Positions 22,919-33,179 of a stretch of 64,000 bases of DNA are shown one piece after another. This DNA is from Myxocyprinus asiaticus (Eukaryota > Chordata > Actinopteri > Cypriniformes > Catostomidae): the NCBI RefSeq assembly GCF_019703515.2, contig NC_059346.1, forward strand, positions 50,265,501-50,329,500, read 5' to 3'. Within the stretch, counting starts at the first letter, position 1. Each line of letters starts with the position of its first letter. The notes below the pieces were generated by a model. It was given only the letters and a program-made list of their open reading frames with translations. It made no database searches and was not told the DNA's origin. Both the position numbers and the translations under genes were made by a program.

Positions 22919-23526
22919 TGTCAGGATTCTGCCCTTAGTTTTGTTTTTTTTCCCCTTTGTGGCAGAGCCCTGACATGTATGTGTTCCAAGTCTGTTTTAT
23001 GTCTTGTGTCTGGATTCAGCCACTTTGGTTGGTTTGGTTTATTTACTCTGTAGCTGATTCCAGACACTTGTGTTGTGTCTCGTGTTATGTGAATGCACCT
23101 GGTTTTGTATTTTCTCATTTCCTTGTGCATTCGTGTCTGTCTTGTCTTCAGTGATAACCCCGCCCTCTCATTTGCCTTGTTATCTGTTTGATTATCAGTT
23201 TATTTGTTTCACCTGCCTTCCTCATTTCCCTCCTGATTTCTCTCCCTTTATAATCCCCTTTATGCTCTGTCTGGTGACAGTTTGTTGTAGGATGTTGCTT
23301 GTTTTCATGTACCCTGTTAGGTCTCTGTCAGTCACATTCCTGTCCAGTCGGATTTCTGTTGGTTCCCCGTTCCAGCCCAGCCCATCATTGTGTTGTCACC
23401 CTGGACTGTGTTTGTTTTGCCCCTTCGGGTAGTTTTTTGTTTCTTTTTGCAATATTTTTTGATAAATAAATGCCCTAATCGCTACTCTGTATTTGAGTCC
23501 TGCCATTTCCTCTACAAAACCTGACA
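22919..23526 (+). mobile_element. Solo LTR (608 bp) in hAT-like copy A
   Basis: Begins TGTCAGGATTC and ends AAAACCTGACA, giving the TG...CA and inverted TGTCAGG/CCTGACA ends of an LTR. An AATAAA at 23464-23469 is followed by GAGTCCTGCC, as near many LTR 3' ends. Flanks ACATC and AAATC could be a decayed 5-bp duplication. There is no internal region, so it is a solo LTR left by recombination. The orientation is set by the AATAAA. Confidence 0.55.
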
Positions 23527-23654
23527 AAATCATTAAATTAATCACTAGAAATAACACATTAAAAAGTTTGTGGGTGGGTGCTGGGACAACAGATTATGCT
23601 GTAGATAATATTGGCAAAATATTCTCAAAAATAAAAATGTTGTAACCCTCCACA

Positions 23655-23790
23655 GTGGGGCAGTGGTGGTTAGGTTACTAAATAAATACATAAAGTTTAA
23701 ACTTACATTTCCACTGAAAATTCCACTGAACTAATGAGCCATCTATCAAAAGGCTTGACCAAGCACAGCAAAATTGCCACAGGATGTGGG
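23655..23790 (+). repeat. Direct repeat flanking the hAT-like copy, right
   Basis: Partner of 20505-20640, with an exact 20-bp core at 23723-23742. Confidence 0.6.
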
Positions 23791-25908
23791 CTGATTGTTA
23801 AATTGCCACAATGATCCTTGAGAGTGAGTTAAGGTTCCTTATGCCTGCTACCCAGCTTCTCTCATAACTCTTCGTGAATCCAGGTCTCTCTCTCTCTCAT
23901 TCTGTCTGCTACAGTAAAACAGGGAGGTTCCTCAGAGTGACAATAACTGTTGTGCTTTACATAAGCTTAGTGATTTCATTAGCCACTGCAACATTTTATT
24001 GCTGTGCCATTATTATCCCACTCCAATATCTCAAGAGCCTCCTACAACTCTGTCTTCAGAGATATCATAAACCATGTGTGCTGGACGAAGCTGAATTATT
24101 CTGCATTTACACTGGCCTTTCACTTTAACTTCACATGTGATTAGCATGGTGTCAAATGTATCTGTAGCACTTGCAAGTACCACGCAGTTAAAGGCTAACA
24201 CAAATAACAATTATTGCGTTCTTGCCGTTGCTATGAAAATCAACTGAATTGCGAAGCCATTTCAGATATTTAAGCAGTTGAAAACATAATGTTAAATATG
24301 AGGAGGTGAAGTGTTTTTTTATTATTTTTTTTTTTATATATAGAGCACTGCACTTGAACAGTTGCCATGGTAGCAGCACAGTAGTTTTGGACATGTACCA
24401 TAGTAATATGATGGTGTTCTTAGGAGCTGTGCACAGCAAAATGTTTTGTTGTTGTTGTTGTTGTTGCTTTGCCTGTCTGCGTGTTTTTAAATTGTTTTCC
24501 ATGCACTAGATCTTTGACCATTGTGCCACGTCTCTGCATGCTGCATCTCGCACAGGAGCACTGCGTCATTTTTTTTTTTTATATGCAGTCAAATAATTGT
24601 TAAAAATGCATCTCGTGACACCTGCGTTCTTGTGACGCAACATACCGAGACATGGTGCAACGGTCAAAGACATCTGTCTAGTGCATGTTTACAAAGAAAA
24701 ACAATTGAAAAACAGTGCAGACAGACGCAAAAACGCTTTCACTGTGCACAGCCCCTGCTTTCCAGCATTATGAAGTACCATAAACACAAGTATCATGGTA
24801 TATATTAAAGCACCATGGTATTGCATGTACCATGTAGGTAACAGCATAATTGTTTTGGACATGTACTGTGGTAATACCATGGTAATAGGCCTATATCCAA
24901 GTGCCATGAAATTACCATCCGATACCATCACTCTACCATGTGACTCTAATCCATGTGAAGGATTAGTAGAAATCATACGATTTGTTGACACATTCAGTAT
25001 TTGTAAAAACTGAAGTGCATTACCATAACGAATATGGTAAGGAAGTCCTAAATGAAATAGCTAAAGCAAGAGTTGAAGTCTAATGAAAATCAATGACTTT
25101 TGCCCCATATCTCTGTTATTGATTTCAAGTGAAACTCAATGTCATGCCAGTTTTCATCATTCTACAGTGGGTTTATGGGCAAACTTTAGGGCTCTTGGTT
25201 TAATATATCTAATAGAGAAGGGCAACTGGTGCAGTCAGTGGCATCTCTCAGGTGTTGGATTGGGGTGGACGTGGACGTAAATCAGCAGAGTGGAGTGTTA
25301 ACCAATCAACAGCCTTAAATCAGCAGGGAGGCAACAGGGCTCTGAAGGAGAGAGATAATATGTAATATGTGCCAATATGTAATCTAATATTGACATGGTA
25401 TTCTCACTGGCCTTATAAATCTGTCCAGTATAGGTCTCTCAATGTTCCCATCTTGTGGAGAGAGAAAACAGTGGTGGAAAGCAGGGGTGTCATGCACGTA
25501 TTTGCTTTATTTTGTCGGTGGGGGGCATTTGCGCTACTGGCTCAATTAGTTGCTTGTACAGGAAAGAGATAGTCCAGTGGTATAGCTTTTGTGTAGTGTG
25601 CATAGGGGAACTTAGTTCAACTCCTGACTGAACATGTCTTATATTTATTTATTTATTTATTTTAAATAAACCAAGTAAAAGTGCAACTGAACTTGTGATC
25701 TCTAGAGCAGCTTTTTGCTCTTTGCATTTTGGTTACTCTTTTGGATTAGTGAGTTTTCAGCAAAATGAGGGTGGGTTGATGATGCTAAAATTTCATTTAA
25801 AGCAAATTATCTGTGGAAGGTGAACACGTGAATGGGTGATTTGTCTCACAGTGTGACAATTTATTTTATTTTATTTATTTTTTTACCTACAATAATTGTT
25901 TAATTTAA
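23791..25908. other. Non-coding DNA rich in ACCATGGTA words
   Basis: Contains a (TTG)n tract at 24444-24467 and clusters of TACCATGG, ACATGTACC and GTTTTGGACATGTAC near 24360-24410 and 24780-24930, which look like an eroded dispersed repeat. No gene seen. Confidence 0.4.
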
Positions 25909-26225
25909 AGGGACAGTTCACCCATAAATGAAAATTCCTGTGTTTGTTTTAAGCGACCAGCTTAAACCGATGGCGTTAGTTGGGGGCGGGGCTATTTGTT
26001 AGTTCGCTCAATGGCAGATAAGGGGTGTATTCAGTAAGCTGTTTTGAAAACATTGTTTATTTTTGCAGTTCCATTCAGTGGAGCAGAAATTACATCAGCT
26101 TTAAATGAAAGTGAATTATGACTGAAGCTGTCAGTCCCTAACATTCAGCATAACATTTTGTTTTTCTATGGAAGAAAGTCATATTTGAAACAATATGAGG
26201 GTGAGTAAATAAATCCACTTGCTTC
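25909..26225. mobile_element. MITE, AGTTCACCC / GGGTGAGT type
   Basis: Left end TTAAAGGGACAGTTCACCC with AAATGAAAATTC, and right part GAAAGTCATATTTGAAAC, ATATGAGGGTGAGTAAAT, are the two halves of the foldback family also seen at 9395-9650. The interior 25945-26120 is unrelated unique text. Confidence 0.5.
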
Positions 26226-27030
26226 AAAATCTGAGGGTGCATGTGTCCAGTTTGAATGTGCATGACGGCTCTAGTACTCTAAAACCACAATCGTTGGTGT
26301 CCCAAGTAACCACATTCTGACAGTATGGTGTCAGTGCATGCAACGTAATTACACTTTAGTTTAACCACAGTTCAATAGTCAAGTGATGAGTCACAGTCTT
26401 ACACTGACACTAGACGCACAAGTGGCCCTCCATCTGCATACAAAAGAATAATTTGCTTTATTTGTCATACACTCATACAAATCTATATATTGCTATAATG
26501 CCGCATCAGTCTCCCCTGGCTGATGAGACTTCATCTATAGAACTCTGCCTTACTCGCCAGCCTGCTTGATGGATGAATGTCCTGTGAACCCATCTTTCTA
26601 GTTCACACAAACTGCTGTATCTAAGGGGCCAATTAACAGAGGCTTGTACAGCGGTCTAATTGCACGCAGCCTGTAGGGGTGTTAATGTCCTCTATATGCT
26701 GGTAAAGCAATTATCTAATTTGTGCTGCTTATCTTTACCTTTTGCTATGATATGACATTAGTAACCTTTTGTTGCCATTTATTTCAGTGATATTAACAAA
26801 TGTACTGTGTTCAACATATAAACTGTATTGCAAAGTGAATCATTCTGTTGTAAAAACTGATTGGATAAGACACATTCTAAATAAAAACACCAACAATTAA
26901 AATTAACTTTCATACACTAGGAAACATTTTTATTAATATTATTTTTTTTAATTATTATTTACTTTTTTATGTGCTACAGTTGGTAACATCTGAAATAACT
27001 GGTTTGCTTCAAGTAAAAAAATATTATTTA
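26226..27030. other. Unique DNA, possible regulatory block
   Basis: 26490-26765 has balanced composition, no simple repeats and several TAAT/ATTA words among AT-rich surroundings. Nothing coding is supported. Confidence 0.3.
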
Positions 27031-27117
27031 ACATCATTGATTCAAAAGAATAATCTCACAGTGAAATCGGAAACAGTAAGTTGACTTTTCTTTAGCTAAA
27101 ATCGGTCTGTGCTTACA

Positions 27118-27390
27118 GAAATTTGAAACACTGCCCCCAGTGGCCAAAGTGGTAAGTGTTGTAGGGCTTATCCTGTGAGCAGCATTTTCCAGGTGAAATG
27201 TCCACAGAGGGGCACAAAAGCGGGTTGTGAAGAGAGTTATTTTCAGCTGTATAGGCTGTAATACAGTGAAGAGGAATGCATATTTTTTAAACTGTAACCT
27301 CCAACCCAAACCTCAAGCCTAAACCTAACCATCATTGGAGTAAAAATGTAAAGTTTGAAGAAAAAAATGCAACCTCTGAATCGCATTTGT
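27118..27390 (-). repeat. Dispersed repeat, copy 2 (inverted relative to 2424)
   Basis: The reverse complement shows the GCATTTTT...CATTTTTACTCCA, GCATTCCTCTTCACTGTATTA, CTGTGGACATTTCACCTGG and CCACTGGGGGCAGT blocks of the copy at 2424-2690. The overlapping minus-strand frame is chance. Confidence 0.65.
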
Positions 27391-28593
27391 CACCGATTAC
27401 ACAAAAGCAATTTCTTCCTGGTTCTCACGTGGGATCCAAAACCGGGTCTCCCACGCTGCTGATGCAACGCACTTTCAGTCACACCACAAGGGAAGGTAAA
27501 CACACTGGAGCCATTGCAAAAATGTCTAATAGGAGTTGCAGCTTGTCAGTGAGTCAGCATAATGTGGCCGATCCTATCCTTTTAAAATTGGTGTTGCAAC
27601 TGTTTATAAAAGCAATCAGCCACTAGAGGCCATGCATTACAATAATTTTACCATATGGTTAATGGGTGTTGTTAGGCATGACTTGAAGCAGAGCCTCTCG
27701 TGGCTTATTGCATTATTCTAATTGCATTATTGCAAAAAAAAAAAAAAAAGAATAAAAAAAGAAATTCCATCTCTCCCCTTTAAAACTTGTTGTATCCATG
27801 TGCTTATATCAACTTTTATGTGTATTAATATGTCAGTGTATTATAAAGAAATTGAGGTTTGAGTCTATGGAGCCAGGACTGGATAATACCATTTAACTTT
27901 TTTTTTTTTTTTTTTTTACTGAAACTGCAAGCTCTAAACTAATTACAGAAATGAGAAAGATACATTTTAATGGTAAGCTGTGTGAAATATTGTATCTATT
28001 GCAAGAGTAAACAGTGCTCTGTGCCATACAGAAGTAAAATAAACACATGCACACTTAGGCACTTAGTGTAATCTATCAGTCAGAGATGCTTAGCAGACCA
28101 AACACCACCCCCCACTCCACCCCCCCCCCCCACCCCACCCCACCCCATTGGACTATATAACACTCACACACAAAAAAAGAAGTCCATAGACTACTTATGC
28201 ATCAACTACCCATATGCCACTGATGTCACTCATACATCTGGAAACACTTTTGCTGGAGTCAAGGACTGCCAAGTTGGAACAGAATACTCGTATTGTGACA
28301 AATAGAAGTGCTCCAGTCTTTGGATTGAGGACAAGTGGGAGCAGATGCTGCTTTCCAGTCATTTTCCAACACCAGTGAAGATATGACAGTAATATGGATA
28401 TGAGCCCATATCATATCTGTGGTGATCTCTTTCTTTTTCTCATGACAGAAGATGGATATTCTTCTCTCAGGCTTAAAAAAAATGCCCATATTGTTCAAAT
28501 GGCTATAAAATCAAGTAATTGGATGAAACTTTGACATGAGCCGGCAACGTTAAGCATGATATAATGAGGATATGTTTTGCATTTGTCTGGTTT
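27391..28593. other. Non-coding spacer with poly-A and poly-T tracts
   Basis: A (A)15 tract lies at 27735-27749 and a (T)21 tract at 27898-27917. No gene or element end is resolved apart from the C-rich tract listed separately. Confidence 0.4.
28101..28146. repeat. C-rich simple repeat, possible G-quadruplex
   Basis: ACCCC-type units with a run of twelve C. On the minus strand this gives several G-runs of four or more separated by one or two bases, a sequence type able to form G-quadruplexes. Confidence 0.7.
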
Positions 28594-28745
28594 TGATAAG
28601 AGAATTAATTTGTTTTCTCCCTTTTTCTCCCCAATTTCGAATGCCCAATTTCCAATGCGCTCTAAGTCCTCGTGGTGGCATAGAGACTCGCTTCAATCCT
28701 GGTGGTGGAGGACAAATCTCAGTTGCCTCCGCGACTGAGACAGTG
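28594..28745 (-). mobile_element. SINE-like fragment
   Basis: TTTTCTCCCCAATTT, GCCCAATTTCCAATGCGC, TAAGTCCTCGTGGTGGC and AATCTCAGTTGCCTCCGC follow a familiar fish repeat whose far end (absent here) carries a tRNA-like head in minus orientation. It is cut off where the DIRS piece begins at about 28750. Confidence 0.45.
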
Positions 28746-28749
28746 AGAG

Positions 28750-29503
28750 TGTGCCGGCCCATACTCCAGGCATTCGCTGGTGACAGAGAGTGCCTGCAGG
28801 TCCCCCACCCTCTTGATGGAAGTGAGCGCCACCAGGAGGGCCATCTTCAGAGACAAAGTGCTGAGCTCAGCCTGCTCCAGGGGCTCAAAGGGGGCTCTCT
28901 GTAGGGCAGGTAGGACCACAGAGAGATCCCAAGAGGGAATCAGGCGCGGTCTAGGAGGATTCAACCTTCTCGCACCCTTGAGGAACCCGTTGATCAGGTC
29001 ACGCTGTCGTGCTTCTGAAGGAAAGACAGCACAGACCCAACGGTGCATCTCTGTGGGTCTTCCCCACAGGAAGAACACCAGTTCGCTAAGAGATGCCACT
29101 TCAAGGCATACAGCCGCCTCGTAGTGGAGGTCTGGCCACAGGTGCTGGAGCGTGCCCTGCCCCTGAGTGAGAAGGTCCCCCCTCAGGGGAATGCGCCAGG
29201 GAGGTGCTACTGCCAGGAGCATAAGATCCGAGAACCAAGTCTGGTTGGGCCAGTACGGTGCAATGAACAGGACTTGCTGCTCGTCCTCCCTGACTTTGCA
29301 CAGAGTGTGCAATGTGCAATGAGGCTCACAGGAGGAAACGCATACTTGCGTAGCCCCCGAGGCCAGCTGTGTGCCAAGGCATCCGTGCCGAGGGGGGCCT
29401 CGGACAGGGAGTACCAAAGGGGGCAGTGAGAAGACTCTTGGGAGGCAAACAGTTCTACCTGCACCTCCCCGAATCTCTCCCAAATCAGCTGGACTACTAG
29501 CGC
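28750..29503 (-). pseudogene. DIRS recombinase region, minus-strand piece
   Basis: Minus-strand fragment of a DIRS element covering the end of the RNase H/linker and the core-binding and first catalytic part of the tyrosine recombinase. From about 29500 down: VELFASQESSHCPLWYSL, DALAHSWPRGLRKYAFPPV, REDEQQVLFIAPYWPNQTWFSDL; then LINGFLKGARRLNPPRPRLIP, SWDLSVVLPALQRAPFEPL and LTSIKRVGDLQALSV, whose arginine fits the first catalytic Arg of the family. A frameshift near 29310 separates the two halves. It stops near 28750, just before the catalytic C-terminus. The plus-strand piece at 29504-30330 keeps that C-terminus but has lost the core seen here. The two are joined head to head. Inactive. A single rearranged element is possible; two independent insertions are the alternative. 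Confidence 0.7.
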
Positions 29504-30330
29504 CTCAAGTCGCTACGAGCCACTCACATCCCATGCGACCTCAACACCGCAGCGGACGTGCTGTCACAACAGGTTATGCTTAGGGGAGAGTGGAGACTCC
29601 ACCCCCAGGTGGTCCAGCTGATTTGGAGTCGATTTGGTCGAGCACAGGTAGACCTGTTTGCTTCCCGGGAATCCTCCCACTGCCCACATTGGTATGCCCT
29701 GACCGAGGCACCCATCGGTATAGACGCGCTGGCACACAGCTGGCCCCCTGGACTACGCAAATACGCGTTTCCCCCAGTAAGCCTACTTGCACAGACCCTG
29801 TGCAAGTTCAGGGAGGACGAGGAGCAGGTTGTCCTAGTAGCACCCTACTGGCCCACCTTGACGTGGTTCTCGGACCTCATGCTCCGCGCGACAGATGATC
29901 CCATTTAGGGATCAGGTGGTGAACCTGCAAGCGCTGCCCCAGGAGGAGGCAGACCCAGCTTTGGCATTGCTGTGTCCGGTGCGTGCTTTACGCATCTATT
30001 TGGATCGCACGCAGAGCTTTAGAAGCTCTGAGCAGCTCTTTGTCTGCTTTGGTGGACAGCAGAAAGGAAGCGCTGTCTCCAAACAGAGGATCGCCCACTG
30101 GGTCATTGACGCCATCATGATGGCATATCACTCTCAGGATGTGCCGCCCCCCATGGTGCTACGAGCCCATTCTACTAGGAGTGTAGCTGCCTCCTGGGCA
30201 CTGACCAGTGGCGCCTCTTTGGTAGACATCTGCAGAGCAGCGGGCTAGGCAACACCCAACACCTTTGTGAGGTTCTATAATCTCCGGGTTGAGCCGGTTT
30301 CGTCCCATGTTTTGTCAGGTCCGAACAGGT
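29504..30330 (+). pseudogene. DIRS RNase H end and recombinase, plus-strand piece
   Basis: Plus-strand fragment. 29520-29580 reads HIPCDLNTAADVLSQQ, the usual end of a DIRS RNase H domain. 29580-29905 reads WRLHPQVVQLIWSRFGRAQ, VDLFASRESSHCPHWYAL and VLVAPYWPTLTWFSDLMLRA, the same stretch found inverted at 29207-29503. The frame then jumps, without the recombinase core, to NLQALPQEEADPALALLCPV and the C-terminal catalytic domain: RAHSTR (HxxR) and FVRFYNL (Tyr). The tryptophan of the His/Trp box, intact at 1-385, is a TAG stop here (30245-30247). The deletion, the frame change and the stop make it inactive. Strong similarity to 2-385 places both in one family. Confidence 0.75.
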
Positions 30331-30770
30331 AAGTTCCGGGACAGCTGGCCGGGTGTACCACTTGCATATAGCGCCTTTCCCCTCCCATGAGGTGAAGACA
30401 TGCGCCTTTGACTGCCAGTTGTGTTCACAAGTTGTGATCCCTGGATAACTTTCCTCTTTAGCCCTGTGGCAGACGAGTTTGTGGAGAAACCTGCTGCCAG
30501 CCCAGTACATGTGCTAACTAAGCCTTGTACTGGGGTAGGTGCTCCACATGCGCTGGTTCCCCATAGGTGACCCCATGTGATATATCTTCCGCTAAATCTT
30601 TTCCCTGTCTGTAAACTGCGTCTTCCTTGGGCAGAGGCCCCTCTGCCCCCAGTCACCATGCTTGTTGAAACTCCTCCCCCCTCGGGTAGGACCTACCATG
30701 CGACTTCTCCACATGACATACTTCCGACAAGACTCGGTAAGACCATGTGATGTATTTCCACTCAAAATAT
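30331..30770 (+). mobile_element. 3' non-coding region of the DIRS copy
   Basis: The blocks GTGCTAACTAAG, GGTGCTCCA(C/T)ATG, GATATATCTTCCGCTAA and AACTGCGTCTTCCTTGGG match 560-700 of the first DIRS copy in the same order. The terminal repeat is missing and T-rich unrelated text follows at 30770. Confidence 0.65.
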
Positions 30771-32345
30771 TTTTTTTTTTTGAATTGGCAACTTTCAGGA
30801 ATACAAGTAATGCAAGTAATGAGAGTTCAAATTGGCCTACACAAAATGTTTATGTGGTTCAGTTCCATTTACCCTCTTCCCAGCATGCACTGGGAAATGA
30901 ATAATACAGTATGGTTGCATTGTATGGCCATTTGCATGGTTTTATTTACATTGTTGTTGTTGACTTTGTTGTTATGGTAGGTAACTTGCTGTATTGCGAT
31001 GTCATGATTAGTTTGTTTCTCTAATAAAAATGATCAATTTGTTGATTGTTAATCTTGTTGTGTTTTATGAACCAAGAAGTCTGTGCGTGGTATTTTAAAA
31101 TACATACAGTATACATCATAAAGTGTTCATGTGATGAGAAAATGTGATATTATTGGTTTAAGATAGCAAGCACATGAAAGAAATATGTTTATAGAAATGT
31201 GTGTGAGATGCTCAGAATATTGAACAGTTTAAAACCATGTAAATATAGGAAGAAATTGTCACAGGACTAAGTTGACAGAGTTTAAGAACTCATTCTTAAA
31301 TTTACTTTAAATATGTAATTGTTTAATAAGTAATATGTGCAGCTAATGTGTAAAAGTCATAACAGGATGACATTTTAAGTTCAGTTCATTTACTTAAAAT
31401 GAAGTGGATTCAACTTAAAAAAGCAATGCAAACTTTCCTTAAGTTAAAAAAACACATCTCTTTTTACAGTATTAATAATACTGTAAAAATAATAATGCCA
31501 CCTATAGAAATTTGTATTTTCATTTATGTACTATGGTGGAAGAAAACTTCATTTTACTTCATATTCAAATTCAAATTTTGAATAAATGTTTATCTGAAAA
31601 AAATGTGGTGTACCATTTCTATAATAAATAATGCGTAAGTGTTTCAAAACTTTTGACCAGTAGTGTAGATATAACTTTTTCACTTTTTAAAACATTTTTT
31701 ACATTTTAATATCATACATTTTAATATCCAGATTGTTGATTTCTCAGTGAATGAGGGAGATATACATTTTCTCAGGGAGTTAAACACTTTTATGCAGTTC
31801 AGTCTGTCTTATGTCATCCTATTTCTGGGTGAGGACATGTTTTCTCAGAGGATGGGTGGTGGTGGGCAGGCTACACTGCTAGTGATACGACAGGATAGAG
31901 ATTAGTTTGGCTGGGTTCACTTTCACTTGATTTAGTATTTATAGATAAATCAATAGCCAGACAAAGGAAAGGTATTCTGTAGTTGGAATTAAATGTTTAC
32001 ATTACAAATCAAATAGGGTATCTTGGCTGCTGTACTAGGTTCCATCAGTAATGCAAAACGTAAACTTTATGTGACTTGATCTGAAGCAACAACAACAGTA
32101 TAATGTTCCTGCCTCACGTGAGCATACTGTAGTATGTTCACTGCATTACTTTGAATGGATTACTCCATTGTTGATCTGTGTTTTTGGTTAGTGGGGAATA
32201 ATAGTGGTCGGTCCACTAGTTGTATTACATTAGGTGAATCTCCCCAAACCTTTCAAGAACATGTCCAGTTCACATAAATCTGGTGGCATTTTGAAATAAG
32301 GAGGCAGAGTGCCATCTCAGGGTTGTTGTTTTTTTCAATGTAAAT
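30771..32345. other. Non-coding DNA, possible MITE and Tc1 scraps
   Basis: TTAAGTTCAGTTCATTTACTT and ACTTAAAAAAGCAATGCAA near 31376-31445 resemble a common fish AT-rich element. CAAAACTTTTGACCAGTAGTG at 31646-31666 resembles a terminal piece of another Tc1 family. Neither has a partner end. No gene. Confidence 0.35.
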
Positions 32346-32966
32346 TCATTAGTGCTGTCAAAGTTAATGCATTAACACGTGATTAATTTAAAAAGTTTAA
32401 TGCGTTACATTTTCTTAATCATGATTAACACATTTACCATTAATAAAGCATAAACCATTACGGAACTTTTGCGATGTGTCCGCTCGTATCATTACACTGA
32501 CGCACACACCACAAACACACACACGTGTCAGTGATCAAACAATCGGGAAAGGACCTCTTAACACTATTTATTGAACAAAACAAGCCCAGATGGGATTTGT
32601 GAGATTTATACCTGTAAAAATTTGTCTAATTAACTTTTGTCTAAAAAAAAAAAACTTTAATCAAATAAAACCAAATCACTTTATTGTCACACAGCCATAT
32701 ACACAAGTGCAATGGTGTGTGAAATTCTTGGGTGCAGTTCCGATCAACATAGCAGTCGTGACAGTGCTGAGACAGTACCAATTTACAATAACATCAAATT
32801 AACACAGCACAATTTAAACATCTGATATACACATAATTACACTCAACAATATACAAATAATAACATACACTGTACAGTATACAATACGCTGTTTTTTTTT
32901 TTTTTTTTTTTACTATATAGATACACATTATTCAATAAAAATGAAAAATAAACATATATAAAAAAA

Positions 32967-32967
<1 letters not shown>

Positions 32968-33011
<44 letters not shown>
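32968..33011. repeat. (TA)n microsatellite in the LINE 3' UTR
   Basis: About 22 uninterrupted AT units following AAAAAAGT. Confidence 0.9.
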
Positions 33012-33017
<6 letters not shown>

Positions 33018-33179
33018 ACAGTATTGTACTGTATTGACATTCAGGCTGTCGGTTGATAGTAAGTTGTTAAGAGAGAATATATATTATAATAATATAATTT
33101 ATGACAGTCCGGTGTGAGATATAAGAGTAAGGGTAATAAAGTGCAGTGCTGATGTATTTTGATCGTGGGAAATCAAGAG

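Larger units (their letters stand above)
20671..23570 (+). mobile_element. hAT-like non-autonomous element, copy A (interrupted)
   Basis: Starts TAGAGCTGTCAG with a GTTAATGCATGTAATAA run. It holds a remnant MMEKKLLALFDVQNKPRWDL at 21048-21111 that is also visible in copy B near 32545-32600. The 22440-22870 part is found inverted at 59521-59908 and partly at 39480-39610. The copy is broken by an element with GGGCTCTA ends (21132-22391) and by a solo LTR (22919-23526). The right end is worn and no target duplication was found. Superfamily by resemblance only. Confidence 0.5.

Noticed and set aside
23070..23432. A 120-residue frame rich in Phe, Cys and Leu that could look like a membrane protein
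   Set aside because: It lies wholly inside a solo LTR with TG...CA ends and is a composition effect.
28719..29483. A 254-residue minus-strand frame as a host gene
   Set aside because: Most of it is DIRS recombinase text, and the first third is a wrong-frame reading.
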